From Clostridia bacterium (GTDB lineage Bacteria; Bacillota; Clostridia; UBA1381), in NCBI GenBank assembly GCA_017935675.1, contig JAGBHE010000071.1:112467-176466 (forward strand): a stretch of DNA of 64,000 bases, read 5' to 3'. A program made the translations under genes and the position numbers. Shown here in pieces: positions 18,622 through 28,967 of the stretch (its first letter is position 1; each line of letters begins with the position of its first letter). The notes under the pieces are model-generated. The model did not search any database, was not told where the DNA came from, and saw only the letters and a list, made by a program, of their open reading frames with translations.

Positions 18622-21600
18622 TTCGCATTCACCTCCTTAGTTTTCAATACATTAAACTCAATGATGTTTGTATTTGAATTAACCGTATTGCCCTTACCAA
18701 TGACTTTTATGTATCTTGCTTTTGTTTCATCAAATCTGAATATTTCGTAATCCTCCGATATACCGCATGATTTAAAGTCTTTTATATAGCTGTAGTTTTC
18801 CCCGTCCTCCGACGCATATAAACCAAAGCTGTATACTCTTCCGGATCCGTTCCAAAAAGCTGCTGCAACAGCATCAAAGCTCTGAACCGTTTCCAAATCA
18901 AATATCGCAGCAGCACCATCGGTATATGTCGTCCATCTTGTTGACATATCCTCGTCAAGCATATTGATTCCTATATTAGACGGTTCCGGCTCAGAATCAA
19001 CATATAAGCTCTTAATCGGAATTACGTTGTATCCGCCCCTTATTACGTCCTTTCCTTTATCCGAATATGAAGCCAAAAACAGCTTTTCTGCATTGGTAAC
19101 TGTATTTTTCACAATAATTTTTACTTTTGTCGGGTCGCTTTCTATGCTCTCAACCCTGCCAATGCAGTTTGGATCCTCCGGTTCAATTCTTATATCAGGA
19201 TAACGGTTAGGATTTATAAGCGGGATGATGCTCTTGTTATTGCACTCTATTCCGTCAGCAAATATCTTATAAGCAAAATTCGCCTGATTTTCTTTGTTTC
19301 CTTCTGTCGGTGCTGTCCATTGCGATATCGGCAAACCGCTTTCATTTGATACGGTTTCCCCGAACTGCACGTCTAAATCCGCTTCTTTACCCTCAAAATA
19401 TATTGCTATTTTGCGTATTTTAGGATATGTTGCATCGCCCTCAAGCTGCGGCGAAGTAGGTAATCTGTAAGCTTCCATAATGCTTATATTATATTTTGCC
19501 GCTTTATCCACATTAATTTTACAGGTTATCGACTTACCGTGTTTAGATAAAATAATAGTATTTTCATCAAGCTTAAAGGCATCTGCGTCAGTATGCATAA
19601 ACCAATATCCGTTGGAATTTTCTTTAAATGTCATTTCATCTCTGACCGTAAGCTTGGTGAAATCATTACTCACCATAAATCCGCGCTTCATATCTTTTCC
19701 GGCTTCATACAAATCCGTCATATCATATACTGCATACGCTCCGTAATCGCTTTCGTCATAATCAATAAGCTTACAAAATGATCCCGCCCTTTGTGAATAC
19801 TTCTCATCAGGATTTATTGTAAGTGTATTATGTCCCTCTGCTCTGGTGGAATATCTTGTTTCTGCATCGCCCACATTATAATTTCCGGCGCCTATGATAT
19901 ATCCCCATGCCTCACCGTTCATATCAAATGTAAAGTCACCTGCGTCATTTGCCGCATGATAAAATGTGGTAGGTCCGCCCGCCGCACTCAGGAAAAACGC
20001 ATTCGGGTCCTTAAAATCCTCATGAACAACAAATGATTCCATTCCCCGCATAACATCAACGCGTTTTATCGTATTCAAATCATCTTCCGTAACATCAGGC
20101 ATATAGTAAATAATATCAAGAATCGACATATCCGCCGTTTCCATCCTGTTTCCGTATTTTTTTCTTAAATCCGGATCAAGCTTTATTTTTCTTACCATTG
20201 CCACATCCTTCTGATTATAATACTTGCTGAAAAACGAAAACGAGTCAAACGATAAAAACACTTTGTCCGACGGTTGGTCGTCACCGTAACCGAATCTCTG
20301 ATTCAATGAGGTATATCCCAACAAATCACGGCAGGTTTTTTCAATTCCGGGCGCTTCCATAAGCTTAAATGTATTGCCGTAAACACCCTCCAACGCACCA
20401 AAAGAATACGCCATATCAGACAGCATTGTTTTCCAGTAATTCGGACTTTCAAGCCATACACCGTCCGGAGCAAATCCCATAAGAACATACTCCCAGCTTC
20501 TTATGCTTTTTTCAAGACAGTCAAAAGCAATATCAGGCGCTTCACCGCAGACTGCCAGCGCTGAGATCATAACACCGCTGTTAACAAACGCTCCGTAATT
20601 TGACTTCCACCTTGCGAACATATTAGTAGCCTGTATTCCGCCGCCCCTGGCGGTTCCCGAGCTTCCGTTTGACGGCATTCCGCTGTAATATGCCCTGCCT
20701 ATCGGCTCAAGCTCCAGCCTGACTATTGCATCGCAGATTTGTTTTCTCTGTTCAGGCGTCATATAGTCATATAACCAGTCATATGCAAATGACAGTCCCG
20801 AGCTCCACATTCCCGTATCGATAACGTGTGAAAAATTTATATCAGGGAATCTTGATACGGAATCCATTTCAAGCCACGCTCTGTCAGCATATTTTTTATC
20901 ACCCGTGAGCAAATATGCAAATGCCAGCTTCTTTACTCTGGTTTCAAATTTTTCCGCATTTGAATTTGTACGCATGTTATCATTAAACGCATACACCGCG
21001 ACTTTGTCGCCCATTGCCGAATCAGCAAGCTTTATTGCTCCGTCTATCAATGACTTATAATATAAATCTGTTTTTGCAAGCTCTTTTATTTCCTTTATCT
21101 TTTCATCATTTATCAATAATCTCGGATGAGAATCCTCTTTATTAACTGCTTGTAAAAACTGTTCTTCAAGCTGTTCCTTTAAAGGTCTGTCATACATCAT
21201 AAAGAAATTCAGCTGCTGAAACTGTGTAAGCTCTGTAAATGCTGCATAATATGAATTGGTTTTCATAATTTCCTTATAATATGTATCATACCATTGTTCT
21301 TTCTGCTGTGACATATCAAAATTAAATTTTGAATTTCCTGCAATTATCAAACCGCTATTATCATCAATATAATATTTTCCAACGGCGGATATAACTTCTT
21401 TTACCGGCACAAGTCCGTTTTCATTAGTCTTACATACAACATCATTACCGCTTTGAACAGAATCGCCGGCAATCCTCAAATCCGTCTTCAGAACATTATT
21501 AATATCTTCAACGGAAGCATACATTTCATTATTTTCATAAATTATATCAGCAGCAGAATCATGTTTCTTACCGTCATAATAAACCTTATCGGAATATGAA

Positions 21601-22979
21601 TGAAAAGCTCCCAATTTCTGATCGAGATATTCTTTTACAAGGCTGTCATCATAAAATACCGAGGTTTTTGTAACATTACCGCTTACAGGCGGTTTTTCAA
21701 GTCCTGTAAATTCACAATTTTTCAAATGTAATTCACCCGGGCCGCCTTTATTTATTCCGACTCTTACTTTATCAATGTTTTTCACCGCAGAATTAATAGG
21801 TACCTCTTTTGCGGCAAGTACACCGTCAAGATAGTAATCGGCGGTCATTGAATTCAAGTTAAGATATACGGTATATGTATACCATGTGTTGAGGTTCAGC
21901 TTCCTTGCAACCGCCACATTGTTCGCCGTTATGCTTGTTCCCGAGAGATATCCCACATTATAATCTGCATTGGACGCGGCTGAAGTACTGTCTCTTATCA
22001 TGAACAGCTGTCCCTGACACGCCGATGTTGTAATCAGCAAATCTGTCTTGAACATGAAATATTTATATCTTTTTGTCGGATCAAATCCCTGCTGACGAAC
22101 CGTTGTAGCTATATCAAAATACACATCATTATCATTTAACTTTTTTATGATTATCTGATCGCCCTTATCGGGATTTGTGTAATCATATCTTTGACACTCA
22201 ATTTCATTTCCCTTTTCATCTTTTGTAAAGAAAACATATCCCTGAGCTCTGTTTGAAATGCACATACTATGAAAGTATGTGAAATCACCGACATCTTGAT
22301 TAATAAATAAATCTTCTTCCTCTTTATCCGAATAAGCGTTTGAATCCAAAATTTTCTGTATTTTTGAGCCCGTATAAAATTTAATATTATCTATATAAAC
22401 ATCAGCATCTCCGGATAATTTGGATACAAAAAAACCGTTTATACTGCCCGGTGCAGATTTTAATTTCCACTTTTCCACCGTACAGCCGTTATTTATATAT
22501 ACATCAATTCTTTTATCTGCCTTACAATATGAAACAGCAATATTTGTATATGCATTCGGCAATATTGTTCCGGCCTTTTTTAAATCTGCCATTAAAGCTT
22601 TTCTATCTTCAATCTTTATAAGCGGAAATTTGGTGGTATCCGACTTTACCCCTGCATTGACAGAAGATGAGCCGTCTGATATTTTAATATCAAATGAATA
22701 CACAAAATCTCCGTTATAACTCTCTTTCAAAGCTCCGGCAAAATCAATAATGCTGTTTCCTTTAAGCAGCAGCGATTTATTTCTCACTCCGTCATGGGCA
22801 ATTTTTGCATCGCCCACAACATCATATCCCGAAACAGTGTGTGAATTAGCAGCAAATTCTCCAAACCCTTCATTAACGTAAACCTTTACTTTATTATCAG
22901 CAAAAACAGACTGAGCGTTCAAGCAGACAAGAGCTGACATTAAAAGAAACAATATCGTATTCTTATGTATTTTCTTCAT
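18618..22979 (-). CDS. Second secreted heparinase-II-like protein with F5/8-type C-terminal domain; metal site altered
   Basis: 1,453 residues with a signal peptide (MKKIHKNTILFLLMSALVCL). Two concanavalin-like modules (about 28-205 and 215-435) precede a copper-amine-oxidase-N-like domain (440-550), a heparinase-II-like toroid (600-930), a beta-sandwich (980-1230) and an F5/8 C/discoidin-like domain (about 1330-1453, with MSTRWTTYTDGAAAIFDLE). It is homologous to the 9982 protein over the concanavalin, small and lyase domains. Equivalent residues are Asn in SNYGAF (about 793) and Tyr in SPNYW (847), but the HxH motif reads YHAANDAGDF (about 1006), with Ala in place of the second His. Activity may be changed or lost, leaving a binding role. 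The start at 22979 has AAAGGAGTG upstream; the longer frame to 23003 lacks support. Confidence 0.82.
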   Translation of the reverse strand: MKKIHKNTILFLLMSALVCLNAQSVFADNKVKVYVNEGFGEFAANSHTVSGYDVVGDAKIAHDGVRNKSLLLKGNSIIDFAGALKESYNGDFVYSFDIKISDGSSSVNAGVKSDTTKFPLIKIEDRKALMADLKKAGTILPNAYTNIAVSYCKADKRIDVYINNGCTVEKWKLKSAPGSINGFFVSKLSGDADVYIDNIKFYTGSKIQKILDSNAYSDKEEEDLFINQDVGDFTYFHSMCISNRAQGYVFFTKDEKGNEIECQRYDYTNPDKGDQIIIKKLNDNDVYFDIATTVRQQGFDPTKRYKYFMFKTDLLITTSACQGQLFMIRDSTSAASNADYNVGYLSGTSITANNVAVARKLNLNTWYTYTVYLNLNSMTADYYLDGVLAAKEVPINSAVKNIDKVRVGINKGGPGELHLKNCEFTGLEKPPVSGNVTKTSVFYDDSLVKEYLDQKLGAFHSYSDKVYYDGKKHDSAADIIYENNEMYASVEDINNVLKTDLRIAGDSVQSGNDVVCKTNENGLVPVKEVISAVGKYYIDDNSGLIIAGNSKFNFDMSQQKEQWYDTYYKEIMKTNSYYAAFTELTQFQQLNFFMMYDRPLKEQLEEQFLQAVNKEDSHPRLLINDEKIKEIKELAKTDLYYKSLIDGAIKLADSAMGDKVAVYAFNDNMRTNSNAEKFETRVKKLAFAYLLTGDKKYADRAWLEMDSVSRFPDINFSHVIDTGMWSSGLSFAYDWLYDYMTPEQRKQICDAIVRLELEPIGRAYYSGMPSNGSSGTARGGGIQATNMFARWKSNYGAFVNSGVMISALAVCGEAPDIAFDCLEKSIRSWEYVLMGFAPDGVWLESPNYWKTMLSDMAYSFGALEGVYGNTFKLMEAPGIEKTCRDLLGYTSLNQRFGYGDDQPSDKVFLSFDSFSFFSKYYNQKDVAMVRKIKLDPDLRKKYGNRMETADMSILDIIYYMPDVTEDDLNTIKRVDVMRGMESFVVHEDFKDPNAFFLSAAGGPTTFYHAANDAGDFTFDMNGEAWGYIIGAGNYNVGDAETRYSTRAEGHNTLTINPDEKYSQRAGSFCKLIDYDESDYGAYAVYDMTDLYEAGKDMKRGFMVSNDFTKLTVRDEMTFKENSNGYWFMHTDADAFKLDENTIILSKHGKSITCKINVDKAAKYNISIMEAYRLPTSPQLEGDATYPKIRKIAIYFEGKEADLDVQFGETVSNESGLPISQWTAPTEGNKENQANFAYKIFADGIECNNKSIIPLINPNRYPDIRIEPEDPNCIGRVESIESDPTKVKIIVKNTVTNAEKLFLASYSDKGKDVIRGGYNVIPIKSLYVDSEPEPSNIGINMLDEDMSTRWTTYTDGAAAIFDLETVQSFDAVAAAFWNGSGRVYSFGLYASEDGENYSYIKDFKSCGISEDYEIFRFDETKARYIKVIGKGNTVNSNTNIIEFNVLKTKEVNAK

Positions 22980-22995
22980 AATTCTCACACTCCTT

Positions 22996-25900
22996 TCAAT
23001 CAAATATAATAATCATCTGAGATGAATCGTAATTTTGTCTTATTACTATATAATCGCCTTCCGCACCGTAGGATATATATTCTTTTATCTCATCTGCGCT
23101 TACAGGTCTTACCTTACCGTCAGACGTATCATACTTGACAACATTGCCGCATGACAGACTGTATTGCTTTAAATTGCCGAATGAAGTATCGTACGTATCG
23201 GCTGACAGCTTCTGCGATGTCAATAATATATAATCATCACTCTTTTTGTATGCCATACCTGACACATATGCGATTTTTTCATCAGACATATCAAAATGCG
23301 CTGATGAATACTTTGTGTTTGAAACCGGTATTGAACCGTCAAGATAATAGTCTACCATTACGGCAGAAACATTATTTCCCGTCTTTCCTACTCTGATCAC
23401 ATCGCCCGGAGCTAACGGCTGGTTATTAGCCTTCTTTACAGATATATCTGAATTAACGGTTATCGTCTGATAGCTTCCGTTTGCCCAGCAATCTACCTTC
23501 AGGCATTTCTCGTCATCATCATTTATACCTTCTGAAATTCTTTCTACCACGTAGCTTGCATCTCCCGAAACAAACTCAGGATTAAATACATTGTATTTAT
23601 TTACAACAGCGCCTGCAGTTCTGTCTTCGTTTAAATCAAAAACCTCGCACGAATAATACTCTCCGTTTTGAAAAACGTCATATCCGGCTGCAAGAAAATA
23701 TTTTTCGTCAGTTGTATCCGTAGGAATCTTAAATACAACAGTATCCGAAATATTAAAATACGGCGAGAAGGTTTTTGCTGCCGAACGGAAACGAATTGAA
23801 TCCTTCGGGAAAGCATACTTTAAAAGATTGTTATTATCCGGTAAACTCTCCGTATCGTAGGTTCCGTCGTAATCCAAAGGCGTATCTATACTTATTATTT
23901 CTGCATTTGGGTTTGTTTTGTATGAAATAACCGTTTTTCCCAATGATAATAAAATATTACTTGCCGCATCACTGAATGAATTGATTCTATCTCCGTCCAA
24001 AAGTATTTTCTGTGCCAATTCCAATGTTTCTATATCATTATTTTGTGTCAGAAGCCTGATCTTGAACTTATCCTCACTATCATCGGAAAAACATTTTATT
24101 ACATATCCGTATTTCTTGTCAGACTCTGAATTTAAGCAAACAACATATCCGTTCGGCGCAATGGTAAAGCTTGCCTTATTACCTAAAGACATTTTGTCTT
24201 TATACCACTTGTTAAAATATTTTGTTGTTTTGAAATTCTTTCCCTCAAGAGTTATTTCAGTCTCATCGGAATGGATGCTGTTTATATCTGCAATAACATT
24301 GTTATCCAATATCTTTATGCTTACAAGCTTTTCATCAAAGCTTCTTTTTACTTCTATAACATTATCACGTGTGATATTATACAGGGTTTGCTTTTCCCCT
24401 CTTTCGTTTACTATGTTTCCATCGTCAAGAGCCTTTGATAAGTCAATAATTAAGCTGTTATCATTCTTATCGCTTATTAATTTTTTATCCCTGTCCACCG
24501 AAGAAACAACTGCATATTCCGGACTTTCTATATGAATTATATCAAAAATTCCGTCTTTGTTGTTATCAATTAATATTGCGTCATCCTCTCCGTCACCCAG
24601 CAAATCCGAAATACTTCTCTTTTCTGTTCTTCCGTTTAAGACAACAAAACAGTTTTGAGACAGCCTTGCATATTTTTGTCTCTCTTCTTCATAATACATA
24701 AGCCTGCCATTGTTATATTCCGAATCATTAAGGTTGACGGACAGTATTTCATTATCCAAACCAATGACTGCACTTGCTATACCTGTGCTCTCTTCATAAT
24801 ATACTCTTACGTTTTGCCCCAGCAAACCGGGAGTTACTTCATCATAGCCTATAACATCATCAAGTATTTTGATATACCTGCTGTCCGACACCCCTACCGA
24901 GGTGTCAAAGGCGTTAAATGACGTCTCTCTGATAATCCCCTGTTTCAGCTTTAAGTTATAAAATTTTTCAACATAAAGCTTGTCGGATTTTACATATGAA
25001 TACGTATTATAATCTTTCGTTTCCGTTTTGATTGACTGTGCATTCAAAATATTATACAATAAAACCGCAAGCATCTTTTTTGTAACGGCGGCGTTATCGT
25101 TTATATTTTTTAAAAAATCAATGTTTTTTGCAAATTCATAATATCTTCCGTCCAGATTTTCAGCAATTTGTCTTATATCACATACACCAAACAAAAAATA
25201 CAAAGCGTCATCATATGTAATTTCATCATCCGGATTAAACGAATTTACCCCTTCGCTGCTTTCAATATAACCGTTTTCAAAAGCACCGTAAACATACTTT
25301 GCATATTCTGAATTTTCATTTACATCGCTGAATTGAACAGCCGATTTATCAGATGTGGGTCTGTTAAGTGCAGACATGCTTGCTTTTACAAATTCGCTTC
25401 TGCTTAAGATTTTATTTTCATCTGTATTTTTAAGAAATTCTTCACCGCATAAACTGTTAAGCAAATTCAATGCGTAACCGTAATTTTTTGAAACTGCGTT
25501 TGCGGCACTGTTTGATTCGATTACCTTCTTTGCTTCCTGAGGATATAATACCCTGTATATCATAACGCTTGCCTCAGCACGCGTCATACTGTTTTTAGGC
25601 AAAAATTTTCCGTCGCTGCCTTGTATAATGCCTTTTCCGAACAAGGCTGAAACAGGCTTTTTTGCATAGTCCGATATTTCGGCCTCATCGGTAAAAGCAC
25701 TTATGTCTCCGGTTTCTGCAGGATTTACGGCACGGTAAATTATTACGCAAGCGTCTTCGCGTGATACATTGTTATTTGGCATAAAATGATTATCATCAAC
25801 ACCGCTTACAATATTTGCGTCCACGGCGCCGTAAACTGCTTTATAAAACCAGTCTTTTTCATTTACATCCGCAAATTTAGTCCCGTCCGAATCTTTGAAT

Positions 25901-27099
25901 CCTACTACCTTCTGAACCATTTTTACAAGCTCCGCACGGGTAAGAGGATTGTCCGGGCAAAATTCGGCATCATTCATCCCATTTACAATTCCCTTATTAT
26001 ATAATTCCGTTATATATGCTTCAGCCCAGTGTTCTTTTATATCCGATAAGGCTCCGGTTTTATTTTCCTCCTTTGCGGTATTTGGCAAAGGAACGCTTAC
26101 ATTTTCCACCGCTTTACCCGGCCGCGCAGACGCGCTGCCTTTATTGCTTGAACTTAAAGAGCTTATAACATGATTCAGTTTTTCAAAATATTCTTTTTGT
26201 GATGTAATGCTGTCAATGTATGTCATCATATTTATAAAAACATCATCTTGCTTGTACGAATACAGACTGTCATACCCCGGAAGCTCTATTCCCATTGTCC
26301 TGCAATAATCTAATGTTATTTTTTTTAAATCTGCATAGTTTTCGGAAACTCTTATTCCCGCAACGAAAAAAGCTTCATCAATAAATTCATCATATGTTTT
26401 ATCATACGCATTCAGATTTTTTATTGATTCTGTCATTACAGTCTTTTCCTGAGCGCTTATTTCATTAAATCTTCCGATTATATCGCCCGGAATATATAAT
26501 TGATACAATGAAAAATATTCACTTGCACTGATACTTCCTCTTTTTACCCGCTCAATGCCTTCATACCGTGCATAAACAGAATAAAAGTTATTTACGTCTC
26601 CCGATACAAGCTGTTCAAATGAATCCGATATAACATCATTATAAATATCATCAAAAAAATTGCTCCACAGTCCGAGTATTTCTTTATTTGAATATATAAC
26701 TGACGGCAATGCCGCCTTTGATGAAGACTTTATATCGTTAAACACATTTTGAACATCGGCTGCTGCTTTAAACAAATACATATTTTCATTTTCTGTATAA
26801 AACATGTATCTGCCCGGCGGAAAGCCTGACTTTAAAACAATATTGCTCTTAAATTCCCCCGACTTTACAGGTATTATTTTGTAAACTATATTATCGGAAG
26901 AATTAATTTCTTCTGCCGTTATTTCTTCAATGGCCTTATCGTACGGGAGAATTACAGCAGAAACATTGGATAAATCAGATTCACCGCAAATCGTAAATTC
27001 ACCTGTTCTGACATCATACCCGCTTTTTTCCGCAAACACAACCGGCGTTAAATGCATTAAAGAAATAATCAAAAGTATTGATATTAATCTTTTTTTCAT
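22996..27099 (-). CDS. SLH-domain surface protein with large C-terminal beta-rich region (locus 1)
   Basis: 1,367 residues with a signal peptide (MKKRLISILLIISLMHLTPVVFA). After a mostly helical stretch (about 20-330) come three SLH repeats (345-530; e.g. IKEHWAEAYITELYNKGIVN, FADVNEKDWFYKAVYGAV), further SLH-like repeats (540-690) and a beta-rich region to the end. SLH repeats bind pyruvylated wall polymer, so the protein should sit on the cell surface. The C-terminal region shares a block with the 47970 protein (SDTVVFKIPTDTTD here, SDTVVFNIPEDKTD there). Both genes lie directly beside an LplB/LplC/SBP set, suggesting a surface glycan receptor or scaffold feeding the transporter; that role is inferred. 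The start has GAGGTGAT upstream, and the gene is 14 bases from LplC. Confidence 0.82.
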   Translation of the reverse strand: MKKRLISILLIISLMHLTPVVFAEKSGYDVRTGEFTICGESDLSNVSAVILPYDKAIEEITAEEINSSDNIVYKIIPVKSGEFKSNIVLKSGFPPGRYMFYTENENMYLFKAAADVQNVFNDIKSSSKAALPSVIYSNKEILGLWSNFFDDIYNDVISDSFEQLVSGDVNNFYSVYARYEGIERVKRGSISASEYFSLYQLYIPGDIIGRFNEISAQEKTVMTESIKNLNAYDKTYDEFIDEAFFVAGIRVSENYADLKKITLDYCRTMGIELPGYDSLYSYKQDDVFINMMTYIDSITSQKEYFEKLNHVISSLSSSNKGSASARPGKAVENVSVPLPNTAKEENKTGALSDIKEHWAEAYITELYNKGIVNGMNDAEFCPDNPLTRAELVKMVQKVVGFKDSDGTKFADVNEKDWFYKAVYGAVDANIVSGVDDNHFMPNNNVSREDACVIIYRAVNPAETGDISAFTDEAEISDYAKKPVSALFGKGIIQGSDGKFLPKNSMTRAEASVMIYRVLYPQEAKKVIESNSAANAVSKNYGYALNLLNSLCGEEFLKNTDENKILSRSEFVKASMSALNRPTSDKSAVQFSDVNENSEYAKYVYGAFENGYIESSEGVNSFNPDDEITYDDALYFLFGVCDIRQIAENLDGRYYEFAKNIDFLKNINDNAAVTKKMLAVLLYNILNAQSIKTETKDYNTYSYVKSDKLYVEKFYNLKLKQGIIRETSFNAFDTSVGVSDSRYIKILDDVIGYDEVTPGLLGQNVRVYYEESTGIASAVIGLDNEILSVNLNDSEYNNGRLMYYEEERQKYARLSQNCFVVLNGRTEKRSISDLLGDGEDDAILIDNNKDGIFDIIHIESPEYAVVSSVDRDKKLISDKNDNSLIIDLSKALDDGNIVNERGEKQTLYNITRDNVIEVKRSFDEKLVSIKILDNNVIADINSIHSDETEITLEGKNFKTTKYFNKWYKDKMSLGNKASFTIAPNGYVVCLNSESDKKYGYVIKCFSDDSEDKFKIRLLTQNNDIETLELAQKILLDGDRINSFSDAASNILLSLGKTVISYKTNPNAEIISIDTPLDYDGTYDTESLPDNNNLLKYAFPKDSIRFRSAAKTFSPYFNISDTVVFKIPTDTTDEKYFLAAGYDVFQNGEYYSCEVFDLNEDRTAGAVVNKYNVFNPEFVSGDASYVVERISEGINDDDEKCLKVDCWANGSYQTITVNSDISVKKANNQPLAPGDVIRVGKTGNNVSAVMVDYYLDGSIPVSNTKYSSAHFDMSDEKIAYVSGMAYKKSDDYILLTSQKLSADTYDTSFGNLKQYSLSCGNVVKYDTSDGKVRPVSADEIKEYISYGAEGDYIVIRQNYDSSQMIIIFD

Positions 27100-27113
27100 G
27101 CGCTATCACCTCA

Positions 27114-27995
27114 TTAACCCTTAACGGCTCCAATCATAACACCGTTTGTAAAATATTTTTGTAAAAACGGATAAACAACCAAAATAGGCACTGTAGAAAT
27201 AATAATAACGGCATACTTAACAGTTTCGCCTATATAATTTGCCTCCTGAGCTCCGACGTCACTCATCATATTGTTCATATTGTTTTGGATAAGAATTTCC
27301 CTTAAAATAAGCTGTATGGGATATTTTGATCTATCCTTCAGGAAAAGCATAGCATTAAACCATGCATTCCAATGAGAGACTGCATAATATAACCCTATAA
27401 CGGCAAGTGTAGCTTTTGAAAGCGGTAAAATTATTTTAAAAAGCATTATAAAATGTCCGCCGCCGTCAATTTTAACGGCTTCTTCTATCGAGCTTGGAAT
27501 ATCCGAAAATGAGACCTTCATTATTATCAAATTAAATGTGTTGATGGCTGTCGGAACAATCAATGCAAATAACGAATTTTCAAGCCCTAAGTCCTTAACC
27601 GCAAAATAAAAGGGTATCATTCCGCCTGAAAAATACATAGTAATAATTATCAAAATCATAATCGGTTTTTGCCAAAAAACATTTTTTCTTGACAAAAAAT
27701 AGGCTCCTATTGATGTTATTATCAGATTAACCAAAACACCTACAATAACTACAAATAAAGTGTTTCCGAACCCTTTTATTATCATCGGGTTTTTAAAGGC
27801 AAGCTTATATGCTTCCACCGTAAATTCACTTGGAAATAATAATATTCCATTTCCCTTTAAAATGCTGTTATATGTGGAAAAAGATGCAACAAGTACATAA
27901 TATAACGGATAAATCATTATTATTGTCAGTAATAATAATAGGGCTGTATTTATAATATCAAACGCTCTGTTCCCTGTTGTTTTTCTTATTTTCAT
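27114..27995 (-). CDS. Carbohydrate ABC transporter permease, LplC/YtcP type (locus 1)
   Basis: 293 residues with six membrane helices, beginning with a helix holding LLLLLTIIMIYPLYYVLVAS. The EAA loop is EEAVKIDGGGHFIMLFKI near residue 173, and the C-terminus is the family-typical FTNGVMIGAVKG. It pairs with LplB at 28024 to import glycan fragments handed over by the 28968 SBP. GGGAGG lies 7 bases before the ATG. It is 28 bases downstream of LplB and 14 bases upstream of the SLH gene, all in one operon. Confidence 0.93.
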   Translation of the reverse strand: MKIRKTTGNRAFDIINTALLLLLTIIMIYPLYYVLVASFSTYNSILKGNGILLFPSEFTVEAYKLAFKNPMIIKGFGNTLFVVIVGVLVNLIITSIGAYFLSRKNVFWQKPIMILIIITMYFSGGMIPFYFAVKDLGLENSLFALIVPTAINTFNLIIMKVSFSDIPSSIEEAVKIDGGGHFIMLFKIILPLSKATLAVIGLYYAVSHWNAWFNAMLFLKDRSKYPIQLILREILIQNNMNNMMSDVGAQEANYIGETVKYAVIIISTVPILVVYPFLQKYFTNGVMIGAVKG

Positions 27996-28023
27996 AACAA
28001 TTCCTCCCTACATTGTACGATTT

Positions 28024-28944
28024 TTACCACAGGCTAACACTTTTGTATTTTTTGCTGATTGAATTTGTAATCAAAATCAAGACTAAATTACATACGGAAT
28101 TGAACAATCCCACTGCTGTACTTAACCCCCAATTCTGAGTTTCAAAACCCAATCTGTACACATATGTAGAAATTACATCACTTGTTTCATAAATTGCCGG
28201 GTTATATAAAAGCATTACCTTTTCATATCCGACATTCATTACCTTACCGACTGCCAATATTAAAAGCGTTATTATGGTCGGTTGGATTGAAGGAAGCGTT
28301 ATTGAAAACATTTTTCTGAATCTCCCTGCGCCGTCCACTTCGGCAGCTTCATACTGCTCTGCGTCAATAGCACTTAAGGCTGCCAGATAAATAATTGAAT
28401 CCCAGCCTATGGTTTGCCATATCCCGGAAATTACATATATAGGTAAAAAGTTTTTCGGATTCATAAGCAGGTTGGTTCCGTCCGCACCAAATCCTCTTGC
28501 AATGAATCCTATTATTCCGTTGGGAGCAACAAAACTTTTTACCATACCGCATACAACAACTATGGAAATAAAGTGCGGAAGATATGTTGTAGTTTGTATA
28601 AATTTCTTTAAGGCACTTATCTTAACTTCATTTAAAAACAATGCTAAAATTATCGGGATGGGAAAGCCGACAATAAGACTTGTTATACTGATTTTTAAAG
28701 TATTTCTTAACAGCCTTCCGAAGTCGGGCGATGTAAAGAAATTCTCAAAGTTTTTAAACCCTACCCATTGGCTTTTAACAAATCCCAGCCTCGGAGAATA
28801 ATTTTTAAACGCTATTAATGCACCATACATTGGTTTGTAACAAAAAAGAATATAAAATGCAATTACAGGAATAACCATAAGATAAAGCTTCCAGTTTATA
28901 TGAAAATCCTTTGCAATTATATTTGTTATTTTGCTTTTCTTCAT
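28024..28944 (-). CDS. Carbohydrate ABC transporter permease, LplB type (locus 1)
   Basis: 306 residues. The first helix is LYLMVIPVIAFYILFCYKPM, followed by the LplB-typical MYGALIAFKNYSP. The EAA loop is QYEAAEVDGAGRFRKMFSI near residue 200, and the end is SISKKYKSVSLW. It forms the membrane channel with LplC at 27114. The start has AAAGGAGC upstream. It follows the SBP gene by 23 bases. Gene order here is SBP-LplB-LplC, while in loci 0 and 2 the SBP comes last, so the three sets were not simply copied as intact blocks. Confidence 0.93.
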   Translation of the reverse strand: MKKSKITNIIAKDFHINWKLYLMVIPVIAFYILFCYKPMYGALIAFKNYSPRLGFVKSQWVGFKNFENFFTSPDFGRLLRNTLKISITSLIVGFPIPIILALFLNEVKISALKKFIQTTTYLPHFISIVVVCGMVKSFVAPNGIIGFIARGFGADGTNLLMNPKNFLPIYVISGIWQTIGWDSIIYLAALSAIDAEQYEAAEVDGAGRFRKMFSITLPSIQPTIITLLILAVGKVMNVGYEKVMLLYNPAIYETSDVISTYVYRLGFETQNWGLSTAVGLFNSVCNLVLILITNSISKKYKSVSLW

Positions 28945-28967
28945 TATAACAAGCTCCTTTTAATGCG

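Noticed and set aside
23918..24535. Long plus-strand open frame of 205 codons
   Set aside because: Entirely antisense to the well-supported SLH protein gene; low-complexity hydrophobic product and no ribosome site or neighbour.
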